64,000 nucleotides of DNA from Acidobacteriaceae bacterium (GCA_003134655.1 PLBY01000154.1:20501-84500), one strand, 5' to 3'. Shown: positions 8,634-18,028, counted from the first letter of the stretch. Notes: a model not told the origin generated them from the letters alone. Numbers and translations are program-made.

Positions 8634-10016
8634 TTAGGGGAGGATTGCCTTGATTCCCGTGATCTCACAAAAATCGATTAACGCCGGATATAGCTCTTCG
8701 CCGTAGCCAAGGCACGCATATTCGTTGGTCCAATGTTGTAACAAAACATCGATATCACAACGCGCCGTTACGAAACCGTGGGGCCAGAATGGAATGCCAC
8801 ATTCGTTGAGCCGCCTTTCGATCTGATCCGGTGCGGGCTCGAAAATGCTGGCTCGAGTAATTACCATCTGAAACTCGCCGTTCACTCTGCCTAGTCGGGC
8901 TAACACTCCTTCTCCCACTTTGCAGATCAACTTCACCGAGAGTCCGCCGGCTTCGCCTTCCGTAGGGATACCGTGCTCCGAAAACCCGGCGGGACCCAGC
9001 TTGCCGGCCAAGGAAGGCGGACAAGCCCCATCCCCGATGATCTTGATTTCCTTTGTTCTCCTATCAATGTGCTGCAAATCGCCGTAATACACTCTCTCCT
9101 TACTCAATTTGGTGAGCAGGAGAACGGTCAAGGCAGTGTTGAAGTCGCCCAGCGTAGAAGTGCCAACTCCATCCTCAAGCATCATGCTCTGGGCAAAGCA
9201 ACTGGCGGAATAATCGCCAGCCAGACCGGGAAAGGATTGAATCGTGTAGAAATCGAACCTCTCCTTTGCAACAAGTTTTCTTAGTGCGAGATATAGACGC
9301 ATCGAACGCTCGGTCACTACGTTTTGCTCTGGGAGCGTGCCAAAGAGCTGCTTCAGCCTGGGCTGAAGTTCATCGAGTTCGCTGGTCGAGATCGCTTCGG
9401 CAGTTTGCTTCAACTCCGCCGTGTCGCGCGAGTCGATATCGATGCCAAACATTCTCATCCATTGGGAAGGATCGGCAGCGCCGCAGGTTTGTCCCATCCC
9501 ACGCCCGCCAAATGTGCCCATGGTAGATAGGTTCAAAAAGTTCTTGAGATGAGAAGCTTGGGCATAGCTGACGATCTTGCTTACGGTGTTTGCCTCCTCG
9601 ATCGCTCCGTATACAAACTTGTGCTTGACCCCGATTTCGAGCAGACCTCCATGCAGCACCAATCCGCCAACCGGCCGCCAGCCTTGAGAGCCAGGGTGGG
9701 TCCACAGAAGCAAGCCTTTGCCGCTGGTGCAGTAGTCACGAATCGCGCCGACCATGTGCGCCGCCCATACCCAGGTCCCGGAAAATAGGACGACCGCATC
9801 GACAGCATCGTCGCATTTCATTTTCCTGAATGCGGCCCGAGCTTCTTCTTTGCTGGCGACCACAACGCCATGCTCGACAACCTTCAAACCCGCCGCAACC
9901 AGTGCGCTCTTGGCACGCTGAACCAATGCATCATCAATGAACGGCGTGCCCATGGGGTCTTTTAGACCATCTTTGTGAACACCGAACAGTATGAATCCGA
10001 TTGTGGCCTGGATCAC
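8634..10016 (-). CDS. L-fucose isomerase-like sugar isomerase
   Basis: 460 residues from a GTG at 10016 with AGGAGG four bases upstream (10021-10026); longer in-frame starts would overlap the kinase. The protein belongs to the L-fucose/L-arabinose isomerase fold family: an N-terminal Rossmann-like region (VVLFSGTWVWAAHM, LNLSTMGTFGGRGMG), and a C-terminal part with the metal-site-like MLEDGVGTSTLGDFNTALT and IGDGACPPSLAGK. These enzymes interconvert aldoses and ketoses (fucose to fuculose, D-arabinose to ribulose). Between a kinase and an amidohydrolase, it is the likely first step of a fucose-like pathway. The exact sugar is unknown. Confidence 0.8.
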   Translation of the reverse strand: MIQATIGFILFGVHKDGLKDPMGTPFIDDALVQRAKSALVAAGLKVVEHGVVVASKEEARAAFRKMKCDDAVDAVVLFSGTWVWAAHMVGAIRDYCTSGKGLLLWTHPGSQGWRPVGGLVLHGGLLEIGVKHKFVYGAIEEANTVSKIVSYAQASHLKNFLNLSTMGTFGGRGMGQTCGAADPSQWMRMFGIDIDSRDTAELKQTAEAISTSELDELQPRLKQLFGTLPEQNVVTERSMRLYLALRKLVAKERFDFYTIQSFPGLAGDYSASCFAQSMMLEDGVGTSTLGDFNTALTVLLLTKLSKERVYYGDLQHIDRRTKEIKIIGDGACPPSLAGKLGPAGFSEHGIPTEGEAGGLSVKLICKVGEGVLARLGRVNGEFQMVITRASIFEPAPDQIERRLNECGIPFWPHGFVTARCDIDVLLQHWTNEYACLGYGEELYPALIDFCEITGIKAILP

Positions 10017-10041
10017 CGTTCCTCCTAATTCGCCTTTGACT

Positions 10042-11592
10042 TTAGGCGCCTGTAATCGCAGAGAGCGCTGAACACAAGTGGCGGTATTGCTTGGCTTGTT
10101 GTCCGTAGGATGCCGCAATCGCATCGTCGGGTAATACCACCGAAACATCACGCACTACCGCTTCCACGGCTTCCTGCAGGCTCCCGTATTCTCCCGAGGC
10201 CACGCCGGCGAGTATGGCTCCGCCAAGACACACTGCCTCTGGACACTCCATTACATGAAGCCGCCGACCCGACAATGCAGCTCGCAACTGGAGACCGAGC
10301 GCCGACCGTGCGCCTCCCCCGGTGACATAAACGTCTCGAAATTCGCCCACGGCGCGTTCCAGTATTGCGGTCATCTGTGACATCTCACAGGCGAGTCCCT
10401 CGAGAATGCCTTTGTAAATCTGGCTGCGGGTTGTGTTCGGTCCCAAGCCGGAGATGATTCCGCGTACATGCGGGTTGAAGTCAGGGTTGCAGGTACCGAT
10501 CAGATTGGGAGTGATGTATAGACCCGTTCGACCCGTTGGTGCCTCCCGTTCCAATGTTGCGTAACGGAGAGACTCCGCGTCCGATGAATCCTCGCGTTCT
10601 GCGAGCACGTTTTCACCGCAAACTTCTCCGTATAACAGATCGTGGAACCACTTGATCATGATTCCCGAGGGAAAATACGCCAACGTGACGAACTTGTCTG
10701 GAACCACATGGCAATAAGAGTTGAGGGAAGCTGCCAGCGCTGCATCCGTTAAGCTGGGCTGATCGGATGCCGCCAGCAGGCATTCGTAAGTTCCCATCGA
10801 GTCGGCGATGCGACCCGGACCGGTAGCGCCAACTCCCAGGCCCCCGCAGGGTTGATCGTGCCCTCCCATCACGACAATCGTTCCTGCCGAGAGACCGATT
10901 TGGCTGGCGGCTGCTGCATCTAATTTTCCTGCAATCGATCCAGCGGGTACCGGAACAGGCAGGCATTCGGCATTGATCTCTGTGGCAGCGAGAATTTCTT
11001 CGGACCACCGGTGCTGCCGAATATCAAATGCCAGATAGCGGGAGGCCAGGGAATAATCGATATAAGGATTTAGTCCTAGTCGCGAAAGAACATAACCAAC
11101 CACACTAAGGAAACGAACCGAGGGAACAAAGATGTCTGGCCGGTGCTTACGCAACCAGAGAAGTTTTGGAACCGGATACATGGGATGAGCGACTAGGCCG
11201 GTGATTTCGAAAAGTCGCTTTCTTCCGAATGTTCTTTCGAGCCACACGGTTTCTTCCGTGGCTCGAGTGTCCTGGTTAAGGATTGCTGGAGCGATTGCCT
11301 CGTTGCGTCCATTGACCGGCACGAATGTTTCGCCGTGCGAACTGAGGCACAACGCTCGGACAGGATCAGAAAGGTTCATGGATACCGCTTGCGAACATTG
11401 GCACACCGCCTGCAAAAAACGCTCGGCATTTATCTCTGCCTGCGAAGGAGCGGGGGACTCAGGTGTGTACGCGCAAGCGTGCTGTGCAAGTATCTTACCG
11501 GTAGAGGCGAACGCCACGGCTTTGCATCTACTCGAACCGATATCGATAGCAAGCAAACTCATGATGGGTTTTAGATTCTTGCTTGGCGCCAT
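10042..11592 (-). CDS. FGGY-family carbohydrate kinase
   Basis: 516 residues from the ATG that follows the aldolase stop codon with no gap (translational coupling); the conserved family start MSLLAIDIGSSRCK suggests an alternative ATG at 11562 (506 residues). Two actin-like ATPase domains are visible: the N-terminal phosphate-1 loop AIDIGSSRCKA, a sugar-binding loop with LNQDTRA, the catalytic aspartate region VVMGGHDQPCGGLGVG, and the C-terminal adenosine motif YVTGGGARSALGLQLRAAL. It should phosphorylate the ketose made by the adjacent isomerase to the 1-phosphate used by the adjacent aldolase. Relatives include xylulose, fuculose and autoinducer-2 kinases; the context favours a ketose. Confidence 0.88.
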   Translation of the reverse strand: MAPSKNLKPIMSLLAIDIGSSRCKAVAFASTGKILAQHACAYTPESPAPSQAEINAERFLQAVCQCSQAVSMNLSDPVRALCLSSHGETFVPVNGRNEAIAPAILNQDTRATEETVWLERTFGRKRLFEITGLVAHPMYPVPKLLWLRKHRPDIFVPSVRFLSVVGYVLSRLGLNPYIDYSLASRYLAFDIRQHRWSEEILAATEINAECLPVPVPAGSIAGKLDAAAASQIGLSAGTIVVMGGHDQPCGGLGVGATGPGRIADSMGTYECLLAASDQPSLTDAALAASLNSYCHVVPDKFVTLAYFPSGIMIKWFHDLLYGEVCGENVLAEREDSSDAESLRYATLEREAPTGRTGLYITPNLIGTCNPDFNPHVRGIISGLGPNTTRSQIYKGILEGLACEMSQMTAILERAVGEFRDVYVTGGGARSALGLQLRAALSGRRLHVMECPEAVCLGGAILAGVASGEYGSLQEAVEAVVRDVSVVLPDDAIAASYGQQAKQYRHLCSALSAITGA

Positions 11593-12420
11593 TCATCTCG
11601 CGTTCGCTTGCAATTCTGCCGTTGGCACCGCGTCAAGAGCAGCGCGCGCTTGTTCAAGAAATCGGCTCATGTTGTCGGCTTGGAACACATTGCGGCCAAA
11701 GAAGACCCCGGCTGCTCCGGAGGCCGCAACATCACGGACTACGTCGAGCGCGTGTTTGTCCGACGCATGCCGGCTTCCACCGAGCACCAGGATTGGTATC
11801 GGACATTTTTCCACTACCGAACGCATGGACGCTATGTCCCCGCTGTAATCCGTCTTAACGCAATCCGCGCCCAGTTCGGCTGCCATACGAGTGTGCAGAT
11901 TCAGCCACTTGGGATCACCCGGATCCTGCACATCTTTGCCTCGCGCGAGAGATTCAACAATCAATGGAATTCCGACTCGCTCACATTCGCGGGCGATTTC
12001 AGCGTTGCGAGTGATCTCCTTCATCTCGAACTCGGCATCACCGGTGCCGACGACGAGATAGGTCAGAACAGCGTCTGCGCCGTGTCGTAACGCGTCTTCG
12101 GGACGGGCCAGAAGCGCGCTATGCAGCGCTCCGCTTCCGTTCTGCCCGATGGCAGACCATACTGTGGTCCAATCCAAGCGGGCAATTAGCGCCGGGATTG
12201 GGCCGAGTATTGTCGAACTCGCGAATTGACGAATGAGCCCAAGGTTCAGCAGCAACGCATCGACTTCGGCTTTGGCAAATTGGCGAATCTTTCCTAAAGG
12301 GTCCTCAGTCCCAGGGATTGGCCCCAGTACCAATGCGTGATCGAAGGCAACTACGAGGGCTCGGCGTTTCGAGCCTCCGAGCACGCGATTCAACCGAATC
12401 TTCTTGCCGCAATCACCCAC
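11593..12420 (-). CDS. class I (Schiff-base) aldolase, DeoC/LacD/LsrF-like
   Basis: 275 residues from GTG at 12420, with GAGGGA upstream. It starts with the typical VVAFDHALVLGPIPGTEDP segment of archaeal-type class I fructose-bisphosphate aldolases and LsrF; the Schiff-base lysine is probably in DCVKTDYSGD, and the phosphate loop is VLGGSRHAS plus GVFFGRNVFQ. It is expected to cleave a ketose phosphate, perhaps to DHAP plus an aldehyde. It is the first gene of the operon and has its own promoter in the gap behind the DeoR gene. Use of a class I enzyme in place of the zinc aldolase FucA is unusual for a fucose-like route. Confidence 0.85.
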   Translation of the reverse strand: MGDCGKKIRLNRVLGGSKRRALVVAFDHALVLGPIPGTEDPLGKIRQFAKAEVDALLLNLGLIRQFASSTILGPIPALIARLDWTTVWSAIGQNGSGALHSALLARPEDALRHGADAVLTYLVVGTGDAEFEMKEITRNAEIARECERVGIPLIVESLARGKDVQDPGDPKWLNLHTRMAAELGADCVKTDYSGDIASMRSVVEKCPIPILVLGGSRHASDKHALDVVRDVAASGAAGVFFGRNVFQADNMSRFLEQARAALDAVPTAELQANAR

Positions 12421-12464
12421 AGTTCCCTCACGCTCTCGCTCAGCTCTGATCTAAAACCGGACTC

Positions 12465-12493
12465 AAATTACCCGGCGCGTGATCGATTGTCAA
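12465..12493 (-). promoter_or_regulatory. promoter of the aldolase-kinase-isomerase operon
   Basis: On the minus strand TTGACA (12488-12493) is followed 17 bases later by TAATTT (12465-12470), a near-consensus sigma-70 promoter. Transcription would begin near 12458, about 38 bases before the aldolase GTG. It lies just after the stop codon of the DeoR gene. Confidence 0.65.
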
Positions 12494-12512
12494 TCTATTT
12501 GTTCCAAAATGT

Positions 12513-13310
12513 TCATTTGCTGCGCCCCTTGCGGGTCTCTTGCAACTCCGCCACAATCACCTCGACACCCGTTTCCCGCAGGCCCTTGATGAATTTCGCA
12601 TCGGTGCCGGAGTCGGTTACGAGCACATCGATGTCCGTCACGGGGCCGACGTAGGCAAAGCTCTGCGTACCAAATTTGCTGTGGTCTGCCAGCGCGATCC
12701 TGGTCTTGGCGGCTCTCGAGATCATCTTCTTGATCTGTGCCTCGGCGTGGTTAGCGGTAGAGACTCCATAAGAAAGATCGATCGCGCTCACTCCCAGGAT
12801 TGCCTTGTCCACCCGAATTTCGGAGAGTGCCCGCAGGGCCCATTCGCCGGAAAAGTAGAACGTGTCCTTCTGCAGATCGCCGCCGGTGCAAAGCACCGTC
12901 ACGCCCACGCTTCTTTGCAACTGACAAACGATGGCAGGAGAGTTTGTCACCACGGTCAGCCGATTCCGCTGATTCAAGCCACGGGCGAGCTCATACACCG
13001 TTGTGCTTCCCTCAAGAAACACAGTCTCGCCGTCAAGCACCAAGCGTTCAGCCTCGCGCGCGATGGCCTGTTTTTCACTGCCATGGCTGTGCGACAACGT
13101 CTCATAGGAAGGTTGGAAGTTGGTGCTGGACATGCGGGAAACCGCTCCCCCATGAGAACGGACCAGCACACCCGTATGCTCCAGCGCTGCCAAGTCTCGC
13201 CTCACCGTCGCGGCCGTAACCCCAAGAGCAGCGCATAGGTCGGAAGCGGTAACGGTGCGTTGACTAGAAAGAATTTCTCGAATGCGAAATCTGCGCTCTT
13301 CAGCGAGCAT
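12513..13310 (-). CDS. DeoR/GlpR-family transcriptional regulator
   Basis: 265 residues from ATG at 13310 (MLAEERRFRIREIL), with a GGGAG-like ribosome site upstream; the longer frame has an unlikely N-terminus. The DeoR winged helix is clear: TVTASDLCAALGVTAATVRRDLAALE, followed by the family GGA motif in RSHGGAVS. The C-terminal sugar-phosphate sensing domain (DeoRC) has LEGSTTVYELARGL and ADHSKFGTQSFAYVGP. It should be a repressor released by a sugar phosphate of the adjacent operon. A perfect palindrome in its upstream gap is a candidate operator. Confidence 0.9.
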   Translation of the reverse strand: MLAEERRFRIREILSSQRTVTASDLCAALGVTAATVRRDLAALEHTGVLVRSHGGAVSRMSSTNFQPSYETLSHSHGSEKQAIAREAERLVLDGETVFLEGSTTVYELARGLNQRNRLTVVTNSPAIVCQLQRSVGVTVLCTGGDLQKDTFYFSGEWALRALSEIRVDKAILGVSAIDLSYGVSTANHAEAQIKKMISRAAKTRIALADHSKFGTQSFAYVGPVTDIDVLVTDSGTDAKFIKGLRETGVEVIVAELQETRKGRSK

Positions 13311-13391
13311 GACGTTTGTGCTCTCCCGGATGCCCAGCCTGGTGCGGAATCGGTGGCTCCGCGGCACCAATTGTATTTGGGCTGTGAGCGA

Positions 13392-13406
13392 TTTGTATCA
13401 TACAAA
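13392..13406. promoter_or_regulatory. 15-bp palindrome, candidate operator
   Basis: TTTGTAT (13392-13398), one central C, ATACAAA (13400-13406): a perfect inverted repeat in the gap between the divergent DeoR gene and the permease, about 45 bp upstream of the permease -35 box. Site size and placement fit autoregulation by the DeoR protein or control of both directions (inference). Confidence 0.55.
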
Positions 13407-13450
13407 ATGAGCGTCCGGGGACAACGATCGCTCAGAAACGAACAGACTCA

Positions 13451-13479
13451 TTGACAAAAAGGCAAGGTATCGGTAGATT
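13451..13479 (+). promoter_or_regulatory. promoter of the permease/alpha-galactosidase pair
   Basis: Consensus TTGACA (13451-13456), 17-base spacer, TAGATT (13474-13479), about 50 bases before the permease ATG. Confidence 0.6.
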
Positions 13480-13530
13480 CGCGCAATTGCAGGGTGACCG
13501 TCGCAACCCCTACATCGAGTTTGCCCGCCT

Positions 13531-14895
13531 ATGGCAATGAAGACTGAATCGCAGCCCCACCTGACGCGCGCTTTCGGTTTACTTCATGCCACTGCCCTGA
13601 ACATTTCCAACATGGTTGGAATCGGGCCCTTCATCACGATTCCGCTGATGATGGCTTCCATGGGAGGCCCGCAATCCATGCTGGGCTGGGTAACAGGGGG
13701 GCTGATCGTAATTTCCGACGGTCTGATATGGAGCGAACTCGGGGCGGCGCTGCCAGGCTCGGGCGGCAGCTACCATTTTCTTCGTGAGGCCTACGGCCAT
13801 CAAACTTGGGGTCGTCTGATGGCCTTTCTGTTCATCTGGCAATTCGTTCTGAGCGGTCCTTTGGAAATCGCGTCTGGGATGATCGGATTCGGAAACTATT
13901 CCACCTATCTCTGGCCGGGATTAAGTGGTCGAGGCCAGCAATACGTGGCGGTTGGTGTGGGCCTTGCTGCTTTATTCCTTTTATGTCGGCAGATGACATT
14001 CCTCCGCAAGGTGACCCTCGCTCTTTGGGTGGGTACCGCGCTGGCCATGGTAGCCATCATCGTCACCGGCTTTTCCCACTTCAATGCTCACTTGGCCTTC
14101 GATTTTCCTCCAGGAGCAATGGCCTTTAATCGTGGCTTCGTGCTCGGTCTCGGCAGCGCTACTTTGATCGCGGTGTACAACTATCTGGGATATTACGATG
14201 TCTGCTACATCGGGGACGAAGTGCAGAATCCTTCCTACGTAGTGCCGCGCTCGATTCTGTATTCGCTCGCCGTCTGCTGTGTGGGATACCTGGCGCTCCA
14301 TCTCGCTTTGATCGGGGTTGTGCCTTGGCGGGAAGCAATTCATTCGAACTTCATCGCCTCTGATTTCATGGAGCACCTGTACGGCAGAGGCGCCGCGATC
14401 GCCGTAACAATTTTTGTCCTCTGGTCAGCATTTGGTGCCGTGTTCGCGCTTCTTTTGGGTTATTCGCGAATTCCTTATGCGGCGGCCATCGACGGCTATT
14501 TCTTCCGTCCGTTTGCGCAACTGCATCCCACGAAAAACTATCCCCAGGTTTCCCTTCTGGTTCTGGGCGCGGTTTCGATCGCACTTGCGTTCCTCAAGCT
14601 TGATCAGCTAGTCAGTGCGTTGATCACGACTAGAATCCTGGTGCAATTTTTGGGACAGCTGTTTGCCATTCCCCTTTTGCGGCGAAAGTTTCCGGACAGT
14701 GCTCGGCCCTACAAGATGTGGTTTTATCCCGTGCCGATCGTCATTGCTTTCTTCGGGTGGGCTTATGTTTTTCTGACCTCGGGCTGGCTATACATCAAAA
14801 TCGGTCTATTGACGCTACTCACCGGCATTCTGGTTTTCTTCATTTGGGCTAAGTGGAAGGCAACCTGGCCGTTCAATCACGAAAGGAATTTATGA
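13531..14895 (+). CDS. APC-superfamily permease
   Basis: 454 residues with about 12 hydrophobic helices. The first helix carries the APC substrate-site pattern NISNMVGIGPFITIP (G-I-G), followed by GGLIVISDGLIWSELGAALPGSGGSYHFLREAYG, the amino-acid/polyamine permease signature region. It lies in the inner membrane. The family normally carries amino acids, polyamines or related cations, so its promoter-sharing, ATGA-overlapping position before an alpha-galactosidase and opposite a sugar operon is unexpected. Either the transported substrate is a sugar-linked amine or the pairing is regulatory convenience. The substrate is unknown. Confidence 0.85.
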   Translation: MAMKTESQPHLTRAFGLLHATALNISNMVGIGPFITIPLMMASMGGPQSMLGWVTGGLIVISDGLIWSELGAALPGSGGSYHFLREAYGHQTWGRLMAFLFIWQFVLSGPLEIASGMIGFGNYSTYLWPGLSGRGQQYVAVGVGLAALFLLCRQMTFLRKVTLALWVGTALAMVAIIVTGFSHFNAHLAFDFPPGAMAFNRGFVLGLGSATLIAVYNYLGYYDVCYIGDEVQNPSYVVPRSILYSLAVCCVGYLALHLALIGVVPWREAIHSNFIASDFMEHLYGRGAAIAVTIFVLWSAFGAVFALLLGYSRIPYAAAIDGYFFRPFAQLHPTKNYPQVSLLVLGAVSIALAFLKLDQLVSALITTRILVQFLGQLFAIPLLRRKFPDSARPYKMWFYPVPIVIAFFGWAYVFLTSGWLYIKIGLLTLLTGILVFFIWAKWKATWPFNHERNL

Positions 14896-17441
14896 TCCCG
14901 CGTGCTCTTTGCGGTTCTCGGCGTTTCAAAGAACTGGTAGGCGAAATCCGTCTGGTGCAAATTGCATGTGTCTTGATAGCCTGCGTGCTAATCCTGGTCG
15001 AAGGCGGATTCGGCTCTTCTGACCCGTCTAAGCCTTCTCAGGTGGTCGTTGCCATCGAGGGCCTCTCTGTAGTCGTTCAGCCGGGCGACGGCACCTATGA
15101 CGTCCGAACAGGAAATGGCGGACACAGCATCTTTCATGCGGGAGTAGCGGCGGAGATCGATCACAAGTGGATCAAGTCGACGGACTATCCGAAACACGAG
15201 ATAGCTCAATCGAACTTTGAGGATGCTCTCGGACACGGCAGGAAAATTACAGTCACTTCGTCCGGACTTCCGAAGGTCCCCGATCTTGCGTACACACTAG
15301 CAATCTACGAGGGAAGAGATTTCGGCGTCATCGAGGCTGAAGTACAAAATCACACAGACAATCCGGTAACCATCCAAAGTATCCGAAGCGTTGAGGCCGA
15401 CGGAAGCAAAATCATCGATCTTGGTGGCGTGCTGAGCGCCGACCGGGTTCTCTCCGACAGCTTCAGCGAAGACTGGCCCCCATTGCAGATTTACGATTTA
15501 GGGAGAGCTCCTCAGGGCATGCACCGCGCCGTAGGCAGCCAGCTAATCTACAACCGAGAGAGCAAGGAGAGCCTGTTCATTGGGGCTCTCACCTCCAACC
15601 GCTTCCTGACGATCATTCATTTGCAAACGCAATCTTCCTCATCGGATGCCCCTGGCATCGTTTCCTACACGGTCGATTCAACCGGAACTACTGAGATACA
15701 AGCGACCGATCCCGAATCCGGTCTGCGCGAAGGGCCTGCGAAAAACCTCATTGAGTTAAGCGTTCCTCTTTCTGCGAGCGAGTCACTGACTTCAGAGCGC
15801 GTGATGTTTTCCGCCGGAAGGGACTACCGCTCGCAACTCGATAACTACGGCAGCGTGATTCGAGAAACGCATCACAGTCGCGTCGGCGCAGACAATATGC
15901 TGGGATGGTGGAGTTGGACGGCCTACTATACAAAAATCACCCAAGGCACCGCGCTTACTAACGCTCAATGGTTGGCCGAGCACCTGGAGGGATTGGGCTA
16001 CGATTATTTTCACTTCGACCTCGGTTACGGATATTCTCGCGGTGAATACGCCACGCCCAATGCCTCGCAATTTCCCCGGGGCATGTGGGATTTAACCCGC
16101 CACATTTCCCGCTTGGGGTTGAAGGTTGGCGTTTGGACGGCTCCATTTGAAGCGGGCGAGCGGTCCTGGATATATGAGCACCACAAAGACTGGCTGGTAC
16201 ACAATGCAAATGGCGATCCGATCCCAATTGGGGATGCCGAAGAGGTAAAGGGCGAACGCCTGTTCGTCGTGGACGTTACTCATCCTGATGCTCAGGAATA
16301 TCTACGTCAGACTTATCGCACGCTGGTCCGCGAATGGGGTGCGCGCTACATCAAGCTCGACTTCATGGACAATACGGCAATCGAAGGCTATTACCATCGC
16401 CCGAACACAACGGCACTCGAAGCGCAGCGAATCGGACTGGAGATTATCCGCAAGACTGTCGGCGAGGACGTGCTTCTCGATAAAGATGGAAGTCCGATGT
16501 TGAACCCGGTCGGTCTCGTGGATGAGGGCCGTATATCCCAGGATACGGGTCATACGTTTCTTCGTAGCAAGGAAGCTGGGACGGGCATCGCTGCGCGTTA
16601 TTACATGCATCGCAACTTTTTCATCACAGACCCGGACGCATTCACGGTTTCCCGGCAGCTCTTGGAAGAGCGGACAATTGAAGCTCCGGCTACATTGAAT
16701 GAAGCTCAGGTGTCGATAGCGCTGGCGGCGGTTTCTGGTGGAATGTTCGAAATTGGCGACGACCTCCCAACCCTGGGGAGCGATCCGGAACGCCTGGCGT
16801 TGGTCAAGAATCCTGATTTGTTGGCCATGGTAAAGCTGGGGCAGGCTGCCGTGCCTCTGGATCTCATGACCTACACAGATAAGGATGAGCAACCGAGCGT
16901 CTTTTTGCTGCGCGAAGATCGCCATCAGTCGATGCTGGCAGTTTTCAACTGGACGGAGCGGCCGAGTTCCCACACTTTCACTCTTTCCGACTTGAACCTT
17001 ACTGCAGGGCATTCGTACACCTCACTTGACTCGTTCTCGCCAGATCAGCCGTTGGCGATGACCCGCGAAACGCTCCGCTTGGACAATCAACCCGCACACT
17101 CCGTCAAGCTGGTCAAAATCATTGACACTTCAGTCCCGGTGGCCGCGCCTTCGATTGCCTTCCATGTCCCGACTCAGGCGAAAATCGGGGAAGAGATTAC
17201 GTTCGCCAGCATAGCGTCTAAAGACGAAGTTCCCGCACTCGCTTATCATTGGGACTTCGGCGATGGAGTCGTCGCCGACGGCGCAATCCTGACTCATGCG
17301 TATACTGCAGGCGGAAACTACACGGTGCGGTTCACGGGTGCGGGCCTTGACGGTAAATCCGCAGAGCGGACATTCTCAATCGCCGTCAGCGGATCGGTGA
17401 TTCTTCCGCCTCCTCGGCGTTATTCCGAAACGCGCGAGTAG
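14892..17441 (+). CDS. GH36-type alpha-galactosidase with C-terminal PKD domain
   Basis: 849 residues starting at 14892, where ATG overlaps the permease stop (ATGA) and AAAGGAA lies just upstream. It has a long N-terminal membrane anchor or signal (VQIACVLIACVLILVEGGFG), a beta-supersandwich, then the melibiase barrel: MLGWWSWTAYY, YFHFDLGYGY, VGVWTAPFEAGERS, and the nucleophile aspartate in RYIKLDFMDNT; the acid/base aspartate is probably in RISQDTGHTF. The last 100 residues are a PKD fold (HWDFGDG, HAYTAGGNYTVRF), usual in secreted polysaccharide-binding enzymes. The reaction is hydrolysis of terminal alpha-linked galactose (or a near sugar such as alpha-N-acetylgalactosamine or beta-L-arabinose). 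Confidence 0.85.
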   Translation: MIPRALCGSRRFKELVGEIRLVQIACVLIACVLILVEGGFGSSDPSKPSQVVVAIEGLSVVVQPGDGTYDVRTGNGGHSIFHAGVAAEIDHKWIKSTDYPKHEIAQSNFEDALGHGRKITVTSSGLPKVPDLAYTLAIYEGRDFGVIEAEVQNHTDNPVTIQSIRSVEADGSKIIDLGGVLSADRVLSDSFSEDWPPLQIYDLGRAPQGMHRAVGSQLIYNRESKESLFIGALTSNRFLTIIHLQTQSSSSDAPGIVSYTVDSTGTTEIQATDPESGLREGPAKNLIELSVPLSASESLTSERVMFSAGRDYRSQLDNYGSVIRETHHSRVGADNMLGWWSWTAYYTKITQGTALTNAQWLAEHLEGLGYDYFHFDLGYGYSRGEYATPNASQFPRGMWDLTRHISRLGLKVGVWTAPFEAGERSWIYEHHKDWLVHNANGDPIPIGDAEEVKGERLFVVDVTHPDAQEYLRQTYRTLVREWGARYIKLDFMDNTAIEGYYHRPNTTALEAQRIGLEIIRKTVGEDVLLDKDGSPMLNPVGLVDEGRISQDTGHTFLRSKEAGTGIAARYYMHRNFFITDPDAFTVSRQLLEERTIEAPATLNEAQVSIALAAVSGGMFEIGDDLPTLGSDPERLALVKNPDLLAMVKLGQAAVPLDLMTYTDKDEQPSVFLLREDRHQSMLAVFNWTERPSSHTFTLSDLNLTAGHSYTSLDSFSPDQPLAMTRETLRLDNQPAHSVKLVKIIDTSVPVAAPSIAFHVPTQAKIGEEITFASIASKDEVPALAYHWDFGDGVVADGAILTHAYTAGGNYTVRFTGAGLDGKSAERTFSIAVSGSVILPPPRRYSETRE

Positions 17442-18028
17442 CTCTATCCAATCCGGCGTTTATAAGCGGTACGGCAGATTTGGTGGCTGCGCTGAGAAGC
17501 GTCAACAAAGGAGGAAAAACAAACGCCCAAGCGCCGAGTTCCGGTGACTGCGTCTATGGCCTGGCCCACTTCCATCTTGATGATGGAAATCGAGGTCGAA
17601 AATCAGGTAGCAGCACCGGCTGAAACGAGAATACCCAACTGGCACCGAGCGAAACAAAATCGCTCACTGAAGAGTGCGGATGGAAGGGTGGTGACAGTGG
17701 CGGCTCGGCTAGGAAGAAACACCGTGACCAACAAAAACCAAAACGAATCCACTTGACTCCGACCCGCCTTCTCATGGAAGGGTATTACGTGCCATGTGCT
17801 GCCGTCTAAGTTGTTGTAGTTTTGTCACGCGGATTCGCATCCTACCTGAGGAGCCATTCTAATTCCCGCCCACTGTTAGGGTTACACCGCCTTTTGCGAG
17901 TTCAGCGGCTCGGTGCGTATAGGCCCATATAGGTAAGGTGGGACTCGGATTTTTGTGGTCGGGCACTCAAAGCAAAGAGCCTCGAGGTGCACCCCGAGGC
18001 TCTCCCTTTGCTTGATGCTCAAAGAAAC
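17442..18028. other. intergenic region without a supported gene
   Basis: 587 bases between convergent genes. A 70-codon plus-strand frame (17544-17756) has no ribosome site and an unlikely composition. The only clear element is the hairpin at 17977-18002. Confidence 0.5.
17977..18002 (-). terminator. rho-independent terminator of the minus-strand secreted gene
   Basis: GAGCCTCG (17977-17984) pairs with CGAGGCTC (17995-18002), an 8-bp GC-rich stem with a 10-base loop, followed on the minus strand by TTTGCTTT. It lies 26 bases beyond the stop codon at 18029. Confidence 0.7.

Noticed and set aside
17544..17756. 70-codon frame in the gap after the alpha-galactosidase
   Set aside because: No ribosome site, no protein-like pattern, no family.
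17805..17825. TGCCG-CTAAGTTGTTG-like match between about 17806 and 48020
   Set aside because: About 16 bases, one mismatch, no extension; chance or too weak to call.
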